DNA from: Erythrobacter oryzae
GTDB lineage: Bacteria; Pseudomonadota; Alphaproteobacteria; Sphingomonadales; Sphingomonadaceae
Assembly: GCF_030271515.1 (NCBI RefSeq)
Contig: NZ_JASCXI010000003.1
Location: forward strand, 62,001-126,000
DNA: 64,000 bases
Reading direction: 5' to 3'
Each line of letters begins with the position of its first letter. Position 1 is the first letter of the stretch. The notes beneath the pieces are model-generated. The model ran no database searches. It was not told where the DNA came from and was given only the letters and a program-made list of their open reading frames with translations. Both the position numbers and the translations under genes were made by a program. Shown here in pieces: positions 1-7,916 of the stretch.

Positions 1-1105
1 TCATCTTGAGCTCGCCGCCGACATTGTCGATCACCGCGATCCCGCACAGGCGCTCGCGGCTGTTGACCTCGTCCATCCTGACCTCGATCTCGGGCTGGCC
101 CGGGATGTTGAGGCGCACGACGCCATCGGTCGAAGCCCAGTCGGGCGCACCCTCATAGATCAGCGCGAAGACGCCGATGCGGCGGATGTAGTCGAAATAC
201 TGGCCGTTGACGCGGATCGTCTCTCCGGCCGCAACCGCGCCGGTGCGGTCGTCGCCCGACAGCTCGATGAAGGGCGGCTGGTGGTAGGAACCGAAGCTCC
301 TACCCAGCGCCTGGATGCAGCCTGCACCCATGCCGTCGGCCATCTCGAAGATGACGCCCAAGTCGAGGTCGAGCTGCTGGGTGCCGCCGAAGAAGCCCTT
401 CTTCTGGGTGCGCGCGGTCCAGTTGAGGTTGAGCACGATCTCGCCGAAGGAATTGCCCTGCTTCTTCAGGCTGACCGAGGAATTGCCCTTGTCGAGGCTG
501 ATCTTCTTGAGGCTGATCGGCGCAGCTGGCGGCGGGGGCGGAGGCGGAGGCGGCGGCGGGGGTGCCGGCGGCGGAGGCGGGGGCGGCGGTGCGGGCGCAG
601 GGGCGGGTTCTTCCACCTCGCCGCCGAAATGCCCGATCAGCGCGGCGAGCCCGCCCGCAAAGCCTGCGGCAATCGTGCCGATCTTCCAGCCCGACGAATG
701 GCGATAGATTTCCGCCAGCATCACCGCCTTTTCATTGGTGAGCGCGGCCGCGGCATCGAAGCTCGCCTTGCCGCCGTCGATCGTCACCATCAGCGGACGG
801 CTCTCGCCGACGCTGCGGCTGTCATGCGTCGCGGTGAAGACGATGCGGTCGATATTCGCGGGCAGGCGGTCGAGCTCGAGCGTGAAGGTGGCGGTGTTGC
901 CCGCGCTCGCCATGCGCACCTCGCCGGCCGGGGTCGCGGGGTTGGAGAACAGCACGACGTAGCGATCGTCGCCGATCTTCTGCCCCGGCTCGAGGCCGAA
1001 GGCGGCAATGTCGATGCCATCGAGGCCGAATTCGACCTTCACCTCGCAATTGCTGGCGACGCCGAGGTCGGACAGCGAGCGCTTTTCCCCACGTTGCAGC
1101 TGCAT
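1..1105 (-). CDS. TerA-like tellurium-resistance family protein, two TerD-type domains (3' end outside window)
   Basis: The gene runs off the left edge; 368 codons are visible from the ATG at 1105, which has a GGAG about nine bases upstream. Residues about 1-150 and about 195-368 each resemble TerD-family beta-sandwich domains (the first contains FGLDGIDIAAFGL and FTATHD, the second LDLGVIFEMADG and FALIYEG). They are joined by a proline/alanine linker at about residues 163-193. TerA/TerD proteins are cytoplasmic stress proteins linked to tellurite and phage resistance; the biochemical role is not settled. It lies 65 bases after the terD-like gene on the same strand and is probably co-transcribed. 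The TerA assignment rests on the two-domain layout and is less sure than membership of the family. Confidence 0.85.
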   Translation of the reverse strand, partial: MQLQRGEKRSLSDLGVASNCEVKVEFGLDGIDIAAFGLEPGQKIGDDRYVVLFSNPATPAGEVRMASAGNTATFTLELDRLPANIDRIVFTATHDSRSVGESRPLMVTIDGGKASFDAAAALTNEKAVMLAEIYRHSSGWKIGTIAAGFAGGLAALIGHFGGEVEEPAPAPAPPPPPPPPAPPPPPPPPPPPPAAPISLKKISLDKGNSSVSLKKQGNSFGEIVLNLNWTARTQKKGFFGGTQQLDLDLGVIFEMADGMGAGCIQALGRSFGSYHQPPFIELSGDDRTGAVAAGETIRVNGQYFDYIRRIGVFALIYEGAPDWASTDGVVRLNIPGQPEIEVRMDEVNSRERLCGIAVIDNVGGELKM

Positions 1106-1170
1106 GCGAATATGCTCCAGGTCTTGAATGGCGGGCGCGTCTCTCGCGCGCGGGCCGGGACAGGTTGAGG

Positions 1171-1752
1171 TTACAGGATGGCGCGCGCGGGCGCGGTGAG
1201 ATCGTGGACGGTGCGCCCCGAGGTGCGCTCGCCGATCGCCTTGAAGTCCCACTGGCCGCCCGCGCGCGAAAGCCGCGCGAGGATCAGCCCGGTGTGCGGG
1301 CCCGAATCCGAGATGTCGAAGCGCGCGAGCTCGCGCCCGCTCTTCTTGTCGACCACCCGGCCGAAGGCATTGGCGACCTTGTCGAAGGTCTGCCCGCGGA
1401 AGCTGTTCACGGTGAGGACGATGTGCTCGACCCGCGCATCGAGGCGGTCGAGTTCGATGGCGATACTCTCGTCATCGCCGTCACCTTCGCCGGTGAGGTT
1501 GTCGCCGCTGTGACGGATCGTGCCCGCCGCATTGGCGAGCTTGCCGAACCACACCTGTTCGAGCACGGCCTTGTCGCCATCGAAGGTGATGCACGAGGCA
1601 TCGAGGTCGATATCCCCGCCGCCGCCGAACATGCCGCCGAACAGGCCTTTCTTGGCGACGTCCCAGCCCACCCCGAGGCTGATCTGGGACAGCCCGTGCG
1701 GGGCCTCCTTGGCGAGGCTGACCGACTGGCTCTTCTGGAGCGAAATTCCCAC
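1171..1752 (-). CDS. terD: TerD family protein
   Basis: A 193-residue protein of normal TerD length. The calcium-binding signature is intact: DIDLDASC near residue 48 and GDNLTGEGDGDDE near residue 83, the acidic loops that bind Ca2+ in TerD. An N-terminal Gly-rich stretch (KKGLFGGMFGGGG) precedes the first loop. TerD proteins are cytosolic or membrane-associated calcium-dependent stress proteins. The TerA-like gene follows 65 bases downstream. No TerB, TerC or TerZ gene is visible, so the cluster is incomplete here or continues to the left. Confidence 0.92.
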   Translation of the reverse strand: MGISLQKSQSVSLAKEAPHGLSQISLGVGWDVAKKGLFGGMFGGGGDIDLDASCITFDGDKAVLEQVWFGKLANAAGTIRHSGDNLTGEGDGDDESIAIELDRLDARVEHIVLTVNSFRGQTFDKVANAFGRVVDKKSGRELARFDISDSGPHTGLILARLSRAGGQWDFKAIGERTSGRTVHDLTAPARAIL

Positions 1753-1901
1753 TGATCCCCCGTGACGCTGCGAACTGTCCCGAACCGGGACAGGGTATCC
1801 CCGAAGGCCCGAGGGGTGTCAACCCTGCGCCCGTGGGGATTGCTTGGGGGTTAGTGTTGTTATCCTTACGTTTTCATTAAGATGGCGAAGCGAAAATCGG
1901 G

Positions 1902-2096
1902 TTATCCGATAGACTTTACGCGGCGGCCCGCGTGGTTCTCGATCACCGCGATGGCATCGCGCATTGCGCGCACCTTGCCGATCTGGGTGTCGCTGCCCCA
2001 GACCGAGCCCTTGTAGACCCAGATCCAGCCGCTGCTTTCGGAGACATTGTAGAGGTTTTCACCCCCGCCCTCGACGATCACCTTCTTCTTCGCCAT
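1902..2096 (-). CDS. Small hypothetical protein (64 aa)
   Basis: A 64-residue basic protein starting at the ATG at 2096, beginning MAKKKVIVEGGGENLYNV. It has no signal peptide or membrane segment. The sequence (beta-rich start with GGGENLY and GWIWVYKGS, then a helix with RAMRDAIAVIENHAG) suggests a small folded cytoplasmic domain. No family is recognised. It sits 24 bases after the MarC gene on the same strand, and codon use is typical of the genome, which supports expression. A long shadow ORF on the opposite strand is not credible. Confidence 0.6.
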   Translation of the reverse strand: MAKKKVIVEGGGENLYNVSESSGWIWVYKGSVWGSDTQIGKVRAMRDAIAVIENHAGRRVKSIG

Positions 2097-2120
2097 GCGC
2101 CCGCGCCCCCGGTTGGCCGA

Positions 2121-2750
2121 TCAGATCCCGAAGCTGCCCTTCAGCCCGTCGATCACATATTGCGCCGCCAGCGCGGCCAGCAGCACGCCGAGGAGGCGGG
2201 TGATGACCGCCTCGACCTTGTCGCCCAGCAGCCGGATCAGCGGCCCGGCGGCGACCAGCGCGGCGGCGGTGATGACCAGAACGGCGGCGAGCGCGGCGAG
2301 GATCTGGCCCTGTTCGGGCAGGTTCCCGTCCGCCTCGTTCATCAGCAGCATCACCGCCGCGATCGCGCCGGGGCCCGCCAGCATCGGCATCGCCATCGGG
2401 AAGACCGAGACGTCCTCGATCTCGGGCGTGGCGGCGATCTTCTCGGCGCGTTCCTCGCGGCGCTGGGTGCGCTTTTCGAACACCATGTCGAAGGCGATGA
2501 AGAACAGCATCAACCCGCCCGCGATGCGGAAGGAATTGAGTTCGATGTGGAGCGCGCCCAGCAGTTCCTGCCCGAACAGCGCGAAGATCAGCAGGATGAT
2601 GCTCGCGATCCCGGTCGCCCGCAGCGCCATGTTGCGCGCCTGCGCGGGGCTCGCGCCCTTGGTCAGCCCGGCATAGATCGGCGCGCAGCCGGGCGGGTCG
2701 ATCACCACGAACAGGGTGACGAAGGCGGAAAGGAAGGTCTCGGTCAGCAC
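2121..2750 (-). CDS. MarC family (UPF0056) integral membrane protein
   Basis: A 209-residue polytopic inner-membrane protein with about six hydrophobic segments. Family features are the N-terminal FVVIDPPGCAPIY, the helix with FRIAGGLMLFFIAFDMVF, and FPMAMPMLAGPGAIAAVMLL. MarC proteins were named for a supposed link to multiple antibiotic resistance that was later withdrawn, so the transport function is unknown. The GTG at 2750 is chosen because a GGGAGG ribosome site lies about nine bases upstream. An in-frame ATG at 2786 would overlap the upstream lipoprotein gene and lacks such a site. Confidence 0.9.
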   Translation of the reverse strand: MLTETFLSAFVTLFVVIDPPGCAPIYAGLTKGASPAQARNMALRATGIASIILLIFALFGQELLGALHIELNSFRIAGGLMLFFIAFDMVFEKRTQRREERAEKIAATPEIEDVSVFPMAMPMLAGPGAIAAVMLLMNEADGNLPEQGQILAALAAVLVITAAALVAAGPLIRLLGDKVEAVITRLLGVLLAALAAQYVIDGLKGSFGI

Positions 2751-2766
2751 GGGCTGGCCCCTCCCA

Positions 2767-3546
2767 TCAATCGCCGGTCGGCACAAGGCTTTGTTCGATG
2801 CCCGTCAGCCAGCGGCCCTGATAGAAATATTCGGCGAGGATATAGCGCGTGCCGTCCGCACGGTGCTCCCAGCGCCAGCGCAGCGTGGTGTCGCGCGAGA
2901 GATGCGCCTCGGTCTTGCCGTCCTCGCCGAGCGAGATGGCGGGCGGCGGCGGGACCGGCGCGCCGGGGCGCGGGCAGGTGGCGACAAGGCCCTGGATCGC
3001 GTCGATCTCGGTCACGACGATGTCGCCCGGCTGCACGTCCACAGGGGGCTTCGGCGGCGGGGGCTGCGGCACATCCGGCCCCCCGACATCGAAGACATAG
3101 CGGTATTCGCCGTCGGGCTGCCGCTCCCACACGGTGACGAAATTGCCGACCGTGCCGTCAGGCTCGCGCAGGCGCCCCTGGCTGACCGCGACCTCGCCGT
3201 CGCAGCTAATGACGACGGTGCGGGCCTTCCACTGGACGGCCTGCGGGGGATTGCTCTGGGTCGCGAGCCACGGGGCGATCGGGAAGGGCCCCTTGCTGCC
3301 GTGGAGCATCGCGCCGGGCGCGGCATATTTGGCGAAGGCGGTCCACTGGCCCAGCTCCTGCGCGTCGCGCGCAAAGGCGATCTCGGCGGCGACGATGGTG
3401 CTCGGCTGCGCGGCCCCGGGAGCGCCGGTCAGCGCACGGTCGATGATCGCCAGCTGCCGCTTGGTCGGCTTGGGCGCGCCGCCGCCGGCACAGGCGGCAA
3501 GGCTGGCGCACAGGGCGGCGGCGAGCAGCAGGCGGGCGCGGGTCAC
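2767..3546 (-). CDS. Putative lipoprotein with NTF2/DUF4440-like N-terminal domain
   Basis: A 259-residue protein beginning with a lipoprotein signal: a hydrophobic run ([14 protein letters not shown]) ending in an LAAC lipobox with Cys near residue 20. After the lipid anchor, residues about 45-160 resemble DUF4440/SnoaL-like alpha+beta domains ([19 protein letters not shown]). A proline-rich spacer (PQPPPPKPP) leads to a second small domain with [20 protein letters not shown]. The GTG start overlaps the folD stop as GTGA, so the two are translationally coupled. The protein is probably exported and anchored to a membrane. The substrate, if any, is unknown. Confidence 0.75.
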   Translation of the reverse strand: MTRARLLLAAALCASLAACAGGGAPKPTKRQLAIIDRALTGAPGAAQPSTIVAAEIAFARDAQELGQWTAFAKYAAPGAMLHGSKGPFPIAPWLATQSNPPQAVQWKARTVVISCDGEVAVSQGRLREPDGTVGNFVTVWERQPDGEYRYVFDVGGPDVPQPPPPKPPVDVQPGDIVVTEIDAIQGLVATCPRPGAPVPPPPAISLGEDGKTEAHLSRDTTLRWRWEHRADGTRYILAEYFYQGRWLTGIEQSLVPTGD

Positions 3547-4439
3547 AGCCCCTCCGGCGCGGGCAGCCCCGCGTGGGCGTGCGCGGCGACCAGCGTGTTC
3601 CTGAGCAGCACCGCAATCGTCATCGGCCCGACCCCGCCCGGCACCGGCGTGATCGCACCCGCGACCTCCGCCGCTTCGCCAAAGGCCACATCGCCCACCA
3701 GCCGACCCTTGGGCTTGTCGTCGGTGGGCGGCAGGCGGTTGATGCCGACGTCGATCACCGTCGCGCCCGGCTTGATCCAGTCCCCGCGCACCATCTCGGG
3801 CCGCCCCACAGCGGCGACCACGATATCGGCGCGGCGCACCACTTCGGGCAAGTTCTTCGTGCGGCTGTGTGCGATGGTGACCGTCGCGTTGGCATCGGTC
3901 AGCAGCTGCGCCATCGGCTTGCCGACGATGTTCGAGCGCCCGATCACCACCGCCTCCTGCCCCGAGAGGTCGCCCAAGTGATCCTTGAGCAGCATCAGGC
4001 ACCCCAGCGGCGTGCAGGGGACGAAGCCCGTCTGCCCCACCGCGAGCCGCCCGGCGTTGATCACGTGGAACCCGTCGACGTCCTTGTCGGGGTCGATCGC
4101 GGCGATCACCGCCTGCTCGTCGAGCCCCTGCGGCAGGGGCAGCTGGACGAGGATGCCGTCGACCTCGGGATCGCGGTTCAGCCGCTCGACCAGCGTGAGC
4201 AATTCGGCCGAGGAGGTGGTGGCGGGCAGGCGGTGCTCGAAGCTGGCGATCCCCGCTTCCTCGCAGGCCTTGGCCTTGGCGCCGACATAGACCTGGCTCG
4301 CGGCATCGTCGCCCACCAGCACCACCGCCAGACCCGGACGGCGCGCGGTCTGCTGAAGAAACGCCGCCGCCGCCACGCCGATCCGGGCGCGCAGGCCATC
4401 GGCAAAGGCCTTGCCGTCGATCCGCACCGCTTGCGCCAT
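3543..4439 (-). CDS. folD: Bifunctional methylenetetrahydrofolate dehydrogenase / methenyltetrahydrofolate cyclohydrolase FolD
   Basis: A 298-residue cytoplasmic enzyme interconverting 5,10-methylene-THF and 10-formyl-THF with NADP. Family residues are present: Tyr and Lys in [14 protein letters not shown] (active-site YxxxK), [11 protein letters not shown] around residue 100, the cofactor loop [16 protein letters not shown], and [15 protein letters not shown] near the C-terminus. The start is the ATG at 4439, which shares one base with the yggT stop (TGATG). Its own stop overlaps the lipoprotein start. The length is normal for the family. Confidence 0.97.
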   Translation of the reverse strand: MAQAVRIDGKAFADGLRARIGVAAAAFLQQTARRPGLAVVLVGDDAASQVYVGAKAKACEEAGIASFEHRLPATTSSAELLTLVERLNRDPEVDGILVQLPLPQGLDEQAVIAAIDPDKDVDGFHVINAGRLAVGQTGFVPCTPLGCLMLLKDHLGDLSGQEAVVIGRSNIVGKPMAQLLTDANATVTIAHSRTKNLPEVVRRADIVVAAVGRPEMVRGDWIKPGATVIDVGINRLPPTDDKPKGRLVGDVAFGEAAEVAGAITPVPGGVGPMTIAVLLRNTLVAAHAHAGLPAPEGL

Positions 4440-4720
4440 CAGTAGGCCGCGTATTGCAGCATCCGCGAGACCGCGGCGAGCAGGATCATGAACACCATCG
4501 GCGAGAAGTCGATCGCGCCGGTATCGGGCATGATGCGCCGGATCGGGCGCAGCACCGGCTCGAACAGGCGCGACAGGGCGTCGTGCACCGCGAAGGCGAA
4601 CTGGTTGCTCGGGCTCACCACGTTGAAGGCGAAGAGCAGCCCGATCACGAACCAGATGATCAGCAGCATGTTGGCGGTGCTGATCACCATGCCGAGAATA
4701 TCCACGAGAGCTTGCGTCAT
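4439..4720 (-). CDS. YggT family membrane protein
   Basis: A 93-residue protein starting at the ATG at 4720 ([10 protein letters not shown]). It has the two YggT hydrophobic segments ([21 protein letters not shown] and the C-terminal [14 protein letters not shown]) separated by a loop containing [13 protein letters not shown], a hallmark of the family. YggT proteins are implicated in osmotic tolerance and cell-envelope or division site organisation; the molecular role is unknown. It overlaps folD by one base and is likely co-translated with it. An upstream in-frame ATG at 4774 would add a non-conserved basic tail. Confidence 0.9.
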   Translation of the reverse strand: MTQALVDILGMVISTANMLLIIWFVIGLLFAFNVVSPSNQFAFAVHDALSRLFEPVLRPIRRIMPDTGAIDFSPMVFMILLAAVSRMLQYAAY

Positions 4721-4843
4721 TGCTTGTCGTTTCCGTTGCGAGGGTGCCGCGCCGCATCTGGCGAGCCGCAGCACCCGTTCAAGTCCCTTGGAAGGCGTAT
4801 TAGCTTGTTAATACGCCTCGCGCCAGTCCCGGTTCCTTCCGGA

Positions 4844-5761
4844 TCAGGCGCGCACCAGCGTGCCCGCGCCGCGGGCGGTGAAGAATTCGAGCAGCATCGC
4901 GTGGCCCACCCGGCCATCGAGCACCACCGCCGCCTCGCAGCCCGATTGCACCGCGGCGACGCAGGTCTCGAGCTTGGGCACCATCCCGCCGCGGATCACG
5001 CCGTCCTCGCGAAGCTGCGCGATGTCGGCGGGGGTGAGGTCGGTGAGCAGCTCGCCATCCGCGCCCAGCACACCCGGCACGTCGGTCAGCAGGAACAGCC
5101 GCGCTGCGCCCAGCGCCGCCGCGATCGCGCCCGCCATGGTGTCGGCGTTGATGTTGTAGGTGTGCCCGTCCTCGCCCGGGCCGATCGGGGCGATGACCGG
5201 GATCATGCCCGCGGCGACCATCGTATCGATCACCGTGGTATCGACCGCAGCGGGTTCTCCGACGAAGCCCAGGTCGACCACCTGCTCGATATTGCTGTCA
5301 GGATCGCGGGTGGTGCGGCTGACTTTGGTCGCGGTGACCAGCCCGCCGTCCTTGCCCGAGATGCCGATCGCCTTGCCGCCTGCCGCCGCGATCCAGCCGA
5401 CCAGTTCCTTGTTGATCGCGCCCGAGAGCACCATCTCGGCAACCTTGGCGGTCGCCTCGTCGGTGACGCGCAACCCGTCGACGAAGGTGCTCTCCACCCC
5501 GAGCCGCTTCAGCATCTGCCCGATCTGCGGGCCGCCACCGTGAACCACCACGGGGTTGATGCCGACCGCCTTCAGCAGCACGATGTCCTCGGCAAAGTCG
5601 CGCGCGGCCTCGGGGTCGCCCATCGCGTGGCCGCCATACTTCACCACGAAGGTTCGGCCCGCATAGCGCTGGAAGTAGGGCAGCGCCTCGATCAGCACTT
5701 CGGCCTTGAACAGGTCGGGCGTTTCGGCCTGCGGATGGTTTGGCTTGTCAGTCACCGGCAT
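4844..5761 (-). CDS. argB: Acetylglutamate kinase
   Basis: A 305-residue cytoplasmic enzyme that phosphorylates N-acetyl-L-glutamate in the second step of arginine biosynthesis. Amino-acid kinase motifs are clear: [11 protein letters not shown] near residue 40 (phosphate-binding Lys and Gly), [10 protein letters not shown] near residue 72, and [16 protein letters not shown] near residue 195. The N-terminal extension before the kinase fold is the type found in arginine-sensitive hexameric enzymes, so feedback inhibition is likely. The gene is 123 bases upstream of yggT on the same strand. No other arg gene is nearby. Confidence 0.97.
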   Translation of the reverse strand: MPVTDKPNHPQAETPDLFKAEVLIEALPYFQRYAGRTFVVKYGGHAMGDPEAARDFAEDIVLLKAVGINPVVVHGGGPQIGQMLKRLGVESTFVDGLRVTDEATAKVAEMVLSGAINKELVGWIAAAGGKAIGISGKDGGLVTATKVSRTTRDPDSNIEQVVDLGFVGEPAAVDTTVIDTMVAAGMIPVIAPIGPGEDGHTYNINADTMAGAIAAALGAARLFLLTDVPGVLGADGELLTDLTPADIAQLREDGVIRGGMVPKLETCVAAVQSGCEAAVVLDGRVGHAMLLEFFTARGAGTLVRA

Positions 5762-5956
5762 CGTTCCCAGCGCGCGTCTCGCGCATTCCGGGCCGCGCCC
5801 TAGCGCCTTGCGGGCGCGGGGCCAAGCGGTTGGTGGGGGCGTGGTTGACTTGTCTGGGAATTTCCTGAAGTTGATGCTACATTAACGATAAGTCGCAAAC
5901 CAGTCACAGCAACGCCGCTCCGCGCCCAGGCGGGACGGCGACGGGGGAGAGTGAGC

Positions 5957-6127
5957 ATGAGCGACGATACCGACCAAGGCCCCGATCACGATCCCTCGGG
6001 CGGAGGCCGCCGTCAGGGGGACCGCCGCAAGGCGCAGCTCCCCTTCGAGGGCCCCGACCGCCGCAAGGGTGACCGCCGCTCGGGCACCGACCGCCGCAAC
6101 AACCCGCGCGGCGACGCCGAGGGCTGA
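5957..6127 (+). CDS. Small Arg/Asp-rich protein with repeated GDRR motifs (56 aa)
   Basis: A 56-residue ORF with a GGGGGAGAG ribosome site before its ATG. It is very hydrophilic, has no Cys, and carries three spaced copies of an RR/GDRR or TDRR motif (RRQGDRRK, RRKGDRRS, TDRRNN) after an acidic start (MSDDTDQGPDHD). The lack of hydrophobic residues suggests it is disordered. Similar RR-rich motifs occur in tails of PilZ and other regulatory proteins, but no family is claimed. It stands alone, divergent from argB and convergent with the DUF465 gene. The ribosome site and the regular repeat favour a real gene. Confidence 0.6.
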   Translation: MSDDTDQGPDHDPSGGGRRQGDRRKAQLPFEGPDRRKGDRRSGTDRRNNPRGDAEG

Positions 6128-6185
6128 GGGGCGCCAAGCGGGTTGCAGGCGGGACATCGCCTCATGCCCCGCCTGCATAATCACT

Positions 6186-6437
6186 TCATTCTGCCGGCAC
6201 CTCCTCCAGGATCGCCGCGATCTGGTCGAGCAGGCCCAGCCGCTCCTTCTTGAGCGCCTCGAGCCGCTCGTCGCCCGCCGCCTCGGCGCCGCATTCGATG
6301 CGGTGGATCTCCCGGTTCACAGTGTGGTGCCGCGCCGCGAGGCGGGCGAAGTGCGCGTCGCTCGCCTTGAGGCGGCGCAGCGCCTCGGCATCGCGCGGAA
6401 AGGCATCGGCAAGTTCGTGCGGCGTATGGGCGGACAT
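6186..6437 (-). CDS. DUF465 family protein (YdcH-like)
   Basis: An 83-residue, almost entirely helical protein of the DUF465/YdcH family, which is widespread in alphaproteobacteria and of unknown function. The family core is visible: LKASDAHFARLAARHHTVNREI followed by a short loop and LEALKKERLGLLDQIAAIL, an antiparallel helical pair. The ATG at 6437 has a GAGGGAG ribosome site; an upstream in-frame start would add an unlikely tail. It converges with the small Arg-rich gene and is 119 bases from the nuclease gene on the other strand. Confidence 0.88.
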   Translation of the reverse strand: MSAHTPHELADAFPRDAEALRRLKASDAHFARLAARHHTVNREIHRIECGAEAAGDERLEALKKERLGLLDQIAAILEEVPAE

Positions 6438-6556
6438 CGGTTTCTCCCTCGTTGGACACCCCTCCCTAGCGCGGGGCAACCCTTACGCGTTTGACCGGTG
6501 TCAAAATCGCTGGAACCGCCTCCATTTCCGGCTATTCTCAGTGCCGGGATACTTGC

Positions 6557-7048
6557 ATGACACTGTCGAAGCCTCTGGCGCGCCGCGTGGCGGCGTTTGC
6601 GCTCGTGCCGCTCGCCGCGGCGGCCGCCCTCGCCTTGTGGCCGCAGGCGGGCGAGGCGCAGGGCGTCCGCGAGGAGCAAGCCGAACAGCATCGGGCGCTC
6701 TTCCCCGTCTGCAAGGGCCCGGTGCGCGTCACCTGCGTGGTCGACGGCGACACCTTCTGGCTGCGCGGCACCAAGATCCGCATCGCCGACATCGACACCC
6801 CCGAGGTCAGCCAGCCCCGCTGCCCCGAGGAGCGCGCGCTCGGCCTCGCCGCGACCGAGCGGATGCGCGAGCTGCTCAACGCGGGCCGCTTCGGCCTCGC
6901 CGTGCCTTCCGACGGCCGCACCCGCGACCGGTATGGCCGCGAGCTCAGGATCGTCACCCGCGGCGGCCAGAGCCTCGGCGCAGTCCTCGTCCGCGAGGGC
7001 CTCGCCGCCCGCTGGGGCGACCGCCGCAAGGCCTGGTGCGCCGCCTGA
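6557..7048 (+). CDS. Secreted thermonuclease (staphylococcal nuclease-like)
   Basis: A 163-residue SNase-fold protein. An N-terminal signal sequence (basic start, hydrophobic VAAFALVPLAAAAALAL, then AQG) indicates export. The catalytic set of staphylococcal nuclease is present: the Asp of VVDGDTFWL, then Arg, Asp and Glu in KIRIADIDTPE, and the second Arg in RDRYGREL. Two Cys before the domain (VCKGPVRVTC) could form a disulfide. It probably degrades nucleic acid with calcium in the periplasm or outside the cell. The start at 6557 is chosen over an upstream in-frame codon because it begins directly at the signal peptide. Confidence 0.9.
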   Translation: MTLSKPLARRVAAFALVPLAAAAALALWPQAGEAQGVREEQAEQHRALFPVCKGPVRVTCVVDGDTFWLRGTKIRIADIDTPEVSQPRCPEERALGLAATERMRELLNAGRFGLAVPSDGRTRDRYGRELRIVTRGGQSLGAVLVREGLAARWGDRRKAWCAA

Positions 7049-7073
7049 GCGGGCGTTTGCGTTCAGCTTCGCG

Positions 7074-7232
7074 GCTGTTGGAGACACGGGAGACACTGTC
7101 CAGAGCCGGAAAACCCGCGCCCCGCGCGGGTGCCCGCGGCAGGCGCAAGGGTGCGCGGCTGGCGGGTTGGCGAGGGGGTTGCAGCGGGCATGACGAGGGG
7201 ATGCTACGCCGCGCGGGGCGTGTAGGAAAGCG
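7074..7232. repeat. Copy A of a dispersed ~150-bp element
   Basis: It begins with GCTGTTGGAGACAC, then GAGACACTGTCCAG, and ends with GTAGGAAAGCG. The same blocks occur in the same order at 42572-42709, and the intervening sequence is diverged. It follows the nuclease gene in otherwise gene-free DNA (7049-7363), which holds nothing else but the 75-bp repeat at 7274. Its nature (mobile remnant or conserved RNA) is not known. Confidence 0.55.
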
Positions 7233-7273
7233 TTTGATTTGGCGAGAGTTTTGCGGGGACGATCCTACCCCCT

Positions 7274-7348
7274 CCCGTCTCCCCGGACTTGATCCGGGGC
7301 CCCGCTGCCTTCAGGCGCGGCGAGGGGAGAAGCGGGGTCCCGGGTCAA
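7274..7348. repeat. 75-bp palindromic intergenic repeat, copy 1
   Basis: The unit starts CCCGTCTCCCCGGACTTGAT and ends GGTCCCGGGTCAA. It contains the perfect hairpin CCCCGGA-cttga-TCCGGGG. A second copy of equal length and the same orientation lies at 7734-7808, so the pair brackets the small secreted-protein gene as direct repeats. Confidence 0.85.
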
Positions 7349-7363
7349 CCGAAGATGCCAAAG

Positions 7364-7666
7364 TCAGTCGAGGTAGCTCATGCATTCGACATACTTTGTT
7401 GCACGCGAATAATAGTCGTCGACCTGCGTGGCATAGCGACGCAGGTCCTCGTAGTAGCTATCGACGTTGCGCTTGTAGCTGCTTATTTCCCATTCTGAGC
7501 AGTTCCGAAGCGAAAAGCAGAAGGGCTTGTTCGGCTTCGAGAGATAGGCACTCGGAGCGTGGGGCGCGTTGCAGAAGCCATAAGCGGCGAGCGCAACGGG
7601 CGCGTTGACGAGGCTCCCTGCGGCAAACCCCGCGACGAGCGCAGTGGCAATCTTCCAATTCTTCAT
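7364..7666 (-). CDS. Small secreted protein with Cys residues (100 aa)
   Basis: A 100-residue protein with an N-terminal signal peptide (MKNWKIATALVAGFAAGSLV, cleavage likely after VALA). The mature part is Tyr- and Cys-rich (FCNAPHAPSAY, CFSLRNCSEWEISSYKRNVD, YVECMSYLD); four cysteines suggest two disulfides in the periplasm. The helical middle has regularly spaced Tyr and Arg. No family is recognised. It starts at the ATG at 7666; an upstream in-frame codon at 7696 would put charges before the signal. It lies between two direct copies of a 75-bp repeat, with slightly lower GC than its neighbours. Confidence 0.7.
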   Translation of the reverse strand: MKNWKIATALVAGFAAGSLVNAPVALAAYGFCNAPHAPSAYLSKPNKPFCFSLRNCSEWEISSYKRNVDSYYEDLRRYATQVDDYYSRATKYVECMSYLD

Positions 7667-7733
7667 GATGCCGTCCCCTTTGTTGCGCAAAAACAATAGC
7701 GTGCAACGAGGGGCGAGGCCAGCGTCCCCCTTT

Positions 7734-7808
7734 CCCGTCTCCCCGGACTTGATCCGGGGCCCCGCTGCCTTGGGGCACAGCGAGGAAAGTAGCGGGGTCC
7801 CGGGTCAA
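7734..7808. repeat. 75-bp palindromic intergenic repeat, copy 2
   Basis: Same length and orientation as the copy at 7274-7348. The two outer thirds are nearly identical and the middle (about 20 bases) varies. The CCCCGGA/TCCGGGG hairpin is conserved. It lies upstream of the start of the small secreted-protein gene. Confidence 0.85.
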
Positions 7809-7825
7809 GCCCGGGAAGGCGAAGT

Positions 7826-7900
7826 TAGTCGCAGCGGGGTGGGCCTACGCCGACAGGTCCGGACTTGCCCACCCCTAACCACTCCCGCAGGCGGGAGTGC
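7826..7900. repeat. Sphingomonad-type GTGGGCC/CTCCCGC-GCGGGAG intergenic repeat
   Basis: It contains TAGTCGCAGCGGGGTGGGCC, then CCCACCCCTAACC and the palindrome CACTCCCGCAGGCGGGAGTG. The same modules recur at 17862-17999 and 22192-22314. It sits between the 75-bp repeat and the end of the putative toxin gene, so it may act as a terminator for that gene. Confidence 0.75.
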
Positions 7901-7916
7901 TCAAGTATCCGAAGCT

